Shown here piece by piece: positions 59,053 through 64,000 of a DNA stretch of 64,000 bases. This stretch comes from Cardinalis cardinalis (Eukaryota; Chordata; Aves; Passeriformes; Cardinalidae), in the NCBI GenBank assembly GCA_014549065.1, contig JACDOX010000018.1, positions 1,908,311 to 1,972,310 on the forward strand, in the 5' to 3' direction. Each line of letters begins with the position of its first letter. The first letter of the stretch is position 1. A program made the position numbers and the translations under genes. The notes below the pieces were generated by a model that was not told the origin of the DNA, did no database searches, and saw only the letters and a list, made by a program, of their open reading frames with translations.

Positions 59053-61641
59053 TTCCTACAAGCAGAACTGATAGGTAGGTTTAAGTTTGATTGGTGGATT
59101 GTAGTAAATGGAACATAGCAATGTTAATGTCTCATAATAATGACAGTTTCACTCCTTCACAATTTCAAGTGACTTTACCTTGCTATGTTTAGTATTTTTC
59201 TTGAAGAACAAGTNAAGGTGCCATATGCCAAATATGTTTCATGTCATGGCATCTCCACCAACTCTCAATGATACATTACATCTGTCTTGAGGATTTGACT
59301 CCAGTTTTGTCATTTTATGTAAGACTGCCAAGGTTTTCTCGAAGCAACTGAAGCCACTGACTTACCAATCTGTTCCTGATGCATTAGCAGTAGAGCCTAA
59401 GAAATATGAGAAATGTATTCTTTTTCCTCTTTCTAAAGTTTTCAACCCTTGTCATTTCCTTCATTAAGAATAGGNCCATGAAAATGAACTTTTTTGCTCT
59501 GCATTTTGTCTGTTTCTGTTACAACTCTTTTATTCTATGCATACTACAACAAAACTTTTCTGAGTTAATAGAATATGTGAGATAAGTAAGAGGTGAGAAA
59601 TTAACAGCCAAATAACAAGTAAATCTTGGCTGCAGCCAAAGTAAAGGAGGAGAGAAGGCAGCACGGAAGGAGGGAATAAGGACTCCCAGAGTGAGAACAC
59701 ATAGAAGTGCTGTCTGCAGTGTGCTGTTTTTCNTTCTCTTTTCAAAACAGACTCATGCAATCTTCATAGTTATTACTGCCCTTTCTGATTATGCCCTGCC
59801 ATTAGCCCTGCTCCTTACTCTAGAAGACTGCATTCCATGTAAACACTCAACTTTTATTTTCTTGAAGGCCAGCTAAGAGAACAAGCGGTCCACAAGGGAG
59901 TGAAATACCAATCCTTCCCCTTAAAAGTTAATCTAAAAGTGTAAAACTGGTTTTTTTCCAGTGCAGCTACATCAGTGCCCTAGTTTGGATCAGGAGTTGC
60001 ATCTGAGGTCAGTCTTGGTCATCCTCACTTACCAAATTTTGGTTCAGCTTGCTGAGCAATCAGAGTATGCAAACTAGGTTATTTTCAGGGAAAAGTAGCC
60101 CAAAAATGTTTTCCAGAAGCACACCTAATCCACTAATGGGCACTCTGAGGAGCAGACTGAGTGCTAGTCTGCAGTAAGACACACAGAAATTCAAGTAGGG
60201 GGCCTCAGCACAAGCTGTTTCAGTCTACTGCTCCACTTTGTCCCCACTAGTCAGTGAAATCCTCTTCTTNATAGAGGTTCTCATTCACTGACTGTAACCT
60301 TGGCTCTGTAACCAGTCTGTCTCTCCCCCAGTTCTGCCTGCACTGGGATCTTCCCTTCACTGTTAAAAATCACCAAAGCATAAGGAAGTGAGTGAACTGA
60401 CATAGCTTCATACCAGCTGAAGATCTCAACTCTGCTGCTTTCATCTGCCAGCTCTGTCTCTCATGCTCAAAAGATAAATAGAAAGAAAAGCTGATGGAAG
60501 AAGTAGGACCTGTTGGGACATACACAGCAGCATTTTTGTGACAGATCTATCCAGTTTTACTTCAAATCTACTTCAAGCAGCATTGCACCTTTGGACTGGT
60601 TTTTAAATGGTAATGTTTATTCCTTATTAATAACAAGACTGTCTCATAGTAGACGGTTTTGGACCAAATCTGTCCAGTGCTCACATGTTTGAATAGTCAC
60701 AAAAGAATTTTAACAGTTGCCTATAAATTTAATTGCTTCATAGCAATTATTATACAGAANAGTATATGTTTTTTATTACCCTCAGGTCCCTTTTTAATAG
60801 GAGTGCTGTGCTTTGTACAAGTCAATTATTTTTGATAGCTACAGTAATTAATGTTTAATTATATTTTATTAGTCTCATTTTGTTCAACTATCTTGGAACC
60901 AATCCAGGCATTTCTAAATGCTATACTTTGTGTGTGCATGTGTGCACACATCTGCATACTCTTCTTATGTTGATAAATGCAACCTCTGAGTGCATTATTC
61001 TCACAGAGGAGGAAATATGAGACTCATCTCAGAAGACTAAAAAAACACATGTGCTGTCCTCTTTCCCATGGCTATCAATGATATCCCTCATGCTCATCTC
61101 ACAACTGCAAGACAATCTCCCAATTTTCTCCTGCACAGATACNTTTGTGATGTCTCCTGATAGATGTTTCTCATGAGTTTAGAACTGTATTTTCAATGGC
61201 TTTCACTGTGCACATGGATGAGTGACTTTTTTCCTCTTCACTTNTTTTCACTTTTTTCTTCTTTGTTGGCTTTCTGCCTTTTTCCTCTTTTATTTCTCTT
61301 TTTCCTAGGAATGACTTTTGCTACTATTTTTGAATCTTCTTTATGCCTTTTTTTTCTGTAATGTTTTTCCTTTTCCTTTACTGTCTTTCTTCCCCACTTT
61401 AAAGGGAGTAAAAAACTTCTGTCTTNCTCTAAAATCTTTTTCCCAAGTCTCATGTTACACCAGGTGTATAGCCTATCTCAGGAGTAAAACAGCTCTATAA
61501 TTTTATATTTTGTTTCACTTTTTCTGTTTGGGCTGGTGATTCTATTCTTTCCTCCTCTTTCTGCTCAGTTTTGTCACTATGTCATCTCTCCCCTCCGTAT
61601 TCAATAATCAAATTGTGTTTACTTTGTTCTTTCAAAAATAA

Positions 61642-61692
61642 ACTTTTTAATTTTGGCTTTTCATGGCATACTTTTTAATTTTGGCTTTTCAT
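61642..61692. repeat. Short tandem duplication, 28-bp period
   Basis: A 23-bp segment starting ACTTTTTAATTTTGGC is present at 61642-61664 and again at 61670-61692, separated by 5 bp. Confidence 0.9.
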
Positions 61693-64000
61693 TGAATCTT
61701 TGTGCACATCATATGTTTGTCAGTTTTCCTGTGAAATGACAATAGCATAAAAATACTGATAATAATTTACTGGAATTTTTTCTTCTTGAAAGAATATACC
61801 ACCATTTGAATTGCAGTGACCAAGCATTTTTTCCCAGCAAGTTTAGGAGCTTGTGACCTTAAGAATCCACAGAAAATCTGTTGGCTACACACACATTACT
61901 ATCTGCTGTCTTTCTTGTTTGGCTTTTCTGGGTTCTGTGTTTGACCTTTCTCCATCAGTGCAGCGGCTGTGACTAGTTTTGTTCTGAGTACTATTTAAGT
62001 TATGGGAGTATCCAAAGGCCTTAATCAATCCTGGAGCTTCATAACCCGATTGTCTTACATTCCTAGAAAGCAAGATTCATTCAGCTTAAATGGAGGATCT
62101 ACTGCTTAAATGGCTGCAATGAGAGTTTTGCTGTGTGCAGTTTTCAAAGCCAACCTTTCTAGCGTATTTGCCTAGAACACAGTGCAGCAAAAGGCAGCTG
62201 CTCATGACTTCTTGAGGCTGTCATTCCANTGACAGGTGTTTTCTGTTCCCTTCAGTGATGACTGAGTTCAGCATAGTGAATTTTGCACATAAATCAGGGA
62301 TCAGAGTCACCAATGAAGTGTGGGAAGGGGCCTGAGTTGTCTCACTCATTAATTCCTTTTTATTGTGGTAAACTAGTGTTGACATGTCATGTTTTGGGGA
62401 CAGATATTTTGCATGTTGAAGGAGAGCCAGTGTTTCAAAGCTGCCTTTGCCTGCTGCTCATTCCTGCTTCCTTCCACTTTGCTGTGAGTACTTGCAATGC
62501 AGTTTGGCATTCAATATAATCCTTCTCACACTGGTTTAATAATGCTCACTGGGTATGAGTTATGAAGAACACACTGGGAATAATAGGAATGGTTGGGTAC
62601 TGGCTACATGTTAAAGAACATTGTAGAACTGCTGAAAGAAANGCTTCTTTACACAGTATATTAGAGCAATGGAAACTGAGGAAAATTATCTCTTCTGAAA
62701 GACAAGGAAAAGCTAAATCAAAAATATTCCCCACAGTATGAAAAGCATTGACAAAAGCCACAAAAAGGAAGGGTTCTCAAAAAGAGATAATACCTCAGAA
62801 AGACATCCAGGAGAAAGAATGTGTGGGCTACATGACTCAGTGAATGCTCCTAGAGGTGGACAGAGAGGGGTCCTGCTGTCCTACAGATACTGTGACAGAA
62901 TTATGGTACGGGTTTACTTTGAGACTTCTTAAAGATTTTGAGTTGGAGTGGTCCTTGCCTCCCTCCAGGCAGAATGTTTTTGCTAATACTCATTATCAGA
63001 TCAGACCAGATGTCTTCTCAATAAAAATTCAGNTTTTTCCCCAATAAATCAGAGTGGGGCCTTGAGTGAGTACCTAACTATTCACCTACTCGAAAAAATT
63101 ACAGTTTTTTTCCCCTCTCNCCTAAGGAACCCATCCAAAGCCACTTAATTGAACCCAGTGTGTTCCTATTAAAAGNTTGAGCAAACCAGCATTTTCCATT
63201 GCTTATCATGAGAAGTTTACCAGCNGGCTCTAATTGTCAAATCCAAGTGCCAAATGCCAATAAGCATTTGTAGAGGGACTAAAAGCAAGCATTGCCCATT
63301 CATCCTTAACCCTTTGCCTGAACAAAGACTGCAGAAGGCACAAACAGCTTTGGCAAAGGCGCTGCTTGTCCTTTCTACCAAAAACAACCCCAATGGCAGC
63401 CTGCTCAGAGATACCCAGCACCTCATAAGGATGTGCAGGGAGGTCCTTGAGGGAGCTCTCGTGTCACACAACACTGTTCAGGAATTACTCAGCTGACTGA
63501 AAGGGCCCTGTTCCTCAGTACGCTGCAGTGATGCTCACAGGCATGACATTAAACAAACTCTTACACANATCTAATTAAATGGGGCCTGAGCACTGTGTCC
63601 CTCGGTGTTTAAAGCTGTGTGGGTTCTTGTGGCTGGCTCACACCAAGCCAGAGATGGCTGGTTTGTAATGAGATTACAAGATCTGATAATAGCTCTCCAG
63701 TTATTATCTCTGTGCCAAGACATTTGTAGCTGTAAAAGGTATTATGAATAGGAGACTGGAGGGTGCACTCCTAAGCCTCTGATAGTAGATGGGAAACAAC
63801 TTTGCAAGTNGAGCAGATTTACTACTTCCCCCAAAGAAATCCCTGTCTTCCAGAGCTGAGAAAGACAAATTGCTGGAGAATGCCCAGATGTGATTGTGTG
63901 CAGCCACTTTTGCTCCTGTCAGCTCCAGTCCCAGGCATCTGCTTGCGGGCTTGGACCCAAGCAGCATCAATCAGATGAGCTGAAACAGCGCAAGAAGAAA

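Larger units (their letters stand above)
1..64000 (+). other. AFF3: AFF3 (LAF4) gene, internal part: two coding exons and flanking introns
   Basis: Two exons on the + strand with good splice acceptors join in frame into a protein segment I recognise as the N-terminal part of AFF3. AFF3 is a nuclear transcriptional activator and elongation-complex scaffold of the AF4/FMR2 family. The paralogue AFF2 differs at diagnostic places: the first exon here has VYEPDRN and SYSLFSEPYK, and the second has GVPKPGVPQT, all AFF3-like. The rest of the window looks intronic, with no CpG island, no other recognisable exon and only interspersed repeats. That the outer introns continue beyond both window edges is inferred, because the initiator-methionine exon and the exons after residue ~330 are not seen. 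Confidence 0.85.
55363..64000 (+). other. AFF3 intron, right end of window
   Basis: AT-rich intron with two more balanced, CpG-containing blocks (56570-57070 and 63230-63720) and short simple repeats at 59035-59052 and 61642-61692. The next AFF3 exon (expected to encode a CVEEIIREMTWLPP-like segment) was looked for and not found. Confidence 0.55.

Noticed and set aside
1..64000. CRISPR arrays, tRNA, rRNA genes, bacterial operons or a novel defence-like system
   Set aside because: No regularly spaced direct repeats, cloverleaf-like tRNA sequences or prokaryotic gene organisation are visible; the content is a vertebrate intron landscape.

Overview
The window is noncoding-rich vertebrate DNA from a bird, most likely a passerine. 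The bird assignment rests on several CR1 LINE fragments that end in the ATTCTATG-type octamer tail, on ERV solo LTRs flanked by 6-bp target-site duplications, and on the low-GC, CpG-poor composition of long introns. Nothing bacterial, viral-coding or operon-like is present.

The whole 64 kb appears to lie inside one gene on the + strand, AFF3 (LAF4), a member of the AF4/FMR2 family of nuclear transcription-elongation scaffolds. Only two coding exons are visible. The first, 17279-17399 (121 nt), encodes the N-terminal homology segment ending in SLFSEPYK. The second, 22594-23439 (846 nt), continues with TNKGDELSNRIQ, then a proline run, a long serine tract and the PTAYVRP degron recognised by SIAH ubiquitin ligases. 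The two exons join in frame (phase 0). Together they encode the segment that in AFF4 binds P-TEFb (CDK9/cyclin T) and the stability-control degron. The first coding exon (protein N-terminus) should lie upstream of the window and all later exons downstream. I found neither inside it.

Layout: 1-17278 is an intron with three CR1 fragments (1241-1345 minus; 5895-8004 plus, with a large internal RT deletion; 8968-9653 plus) and one solo LTR (12261-12560 plus). 17279-17399 is an exon. 17400-22593 is an intron with no repeat I can name. 22594-23439 is an exon. 23440-64000 is an intron holding a head-to-head pair of CR1 fragments (26220-26896), a solo LTR of a second family (34813-35202 plus), a second copy of the first LTR family (39206-39484 minus), a perfect 79-bp tandem duplication (41690-41849), a CR1 tail (55309-55362), microsatellites, and several stretches whose composition suggests conserved regulatory DNA. 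I cannot test conservation here.

The assembly carries isolated single Ns throughout. They are strongly concentrated in one LTR, which points to ambiguous base calls in multicopy sequence rather than gaps. I see no convincing new biological system. The most useful observations are the three LTR insertions with exact target duplications, the bird serine-tract segment of AFF3, and the candidate regulatory blocks.
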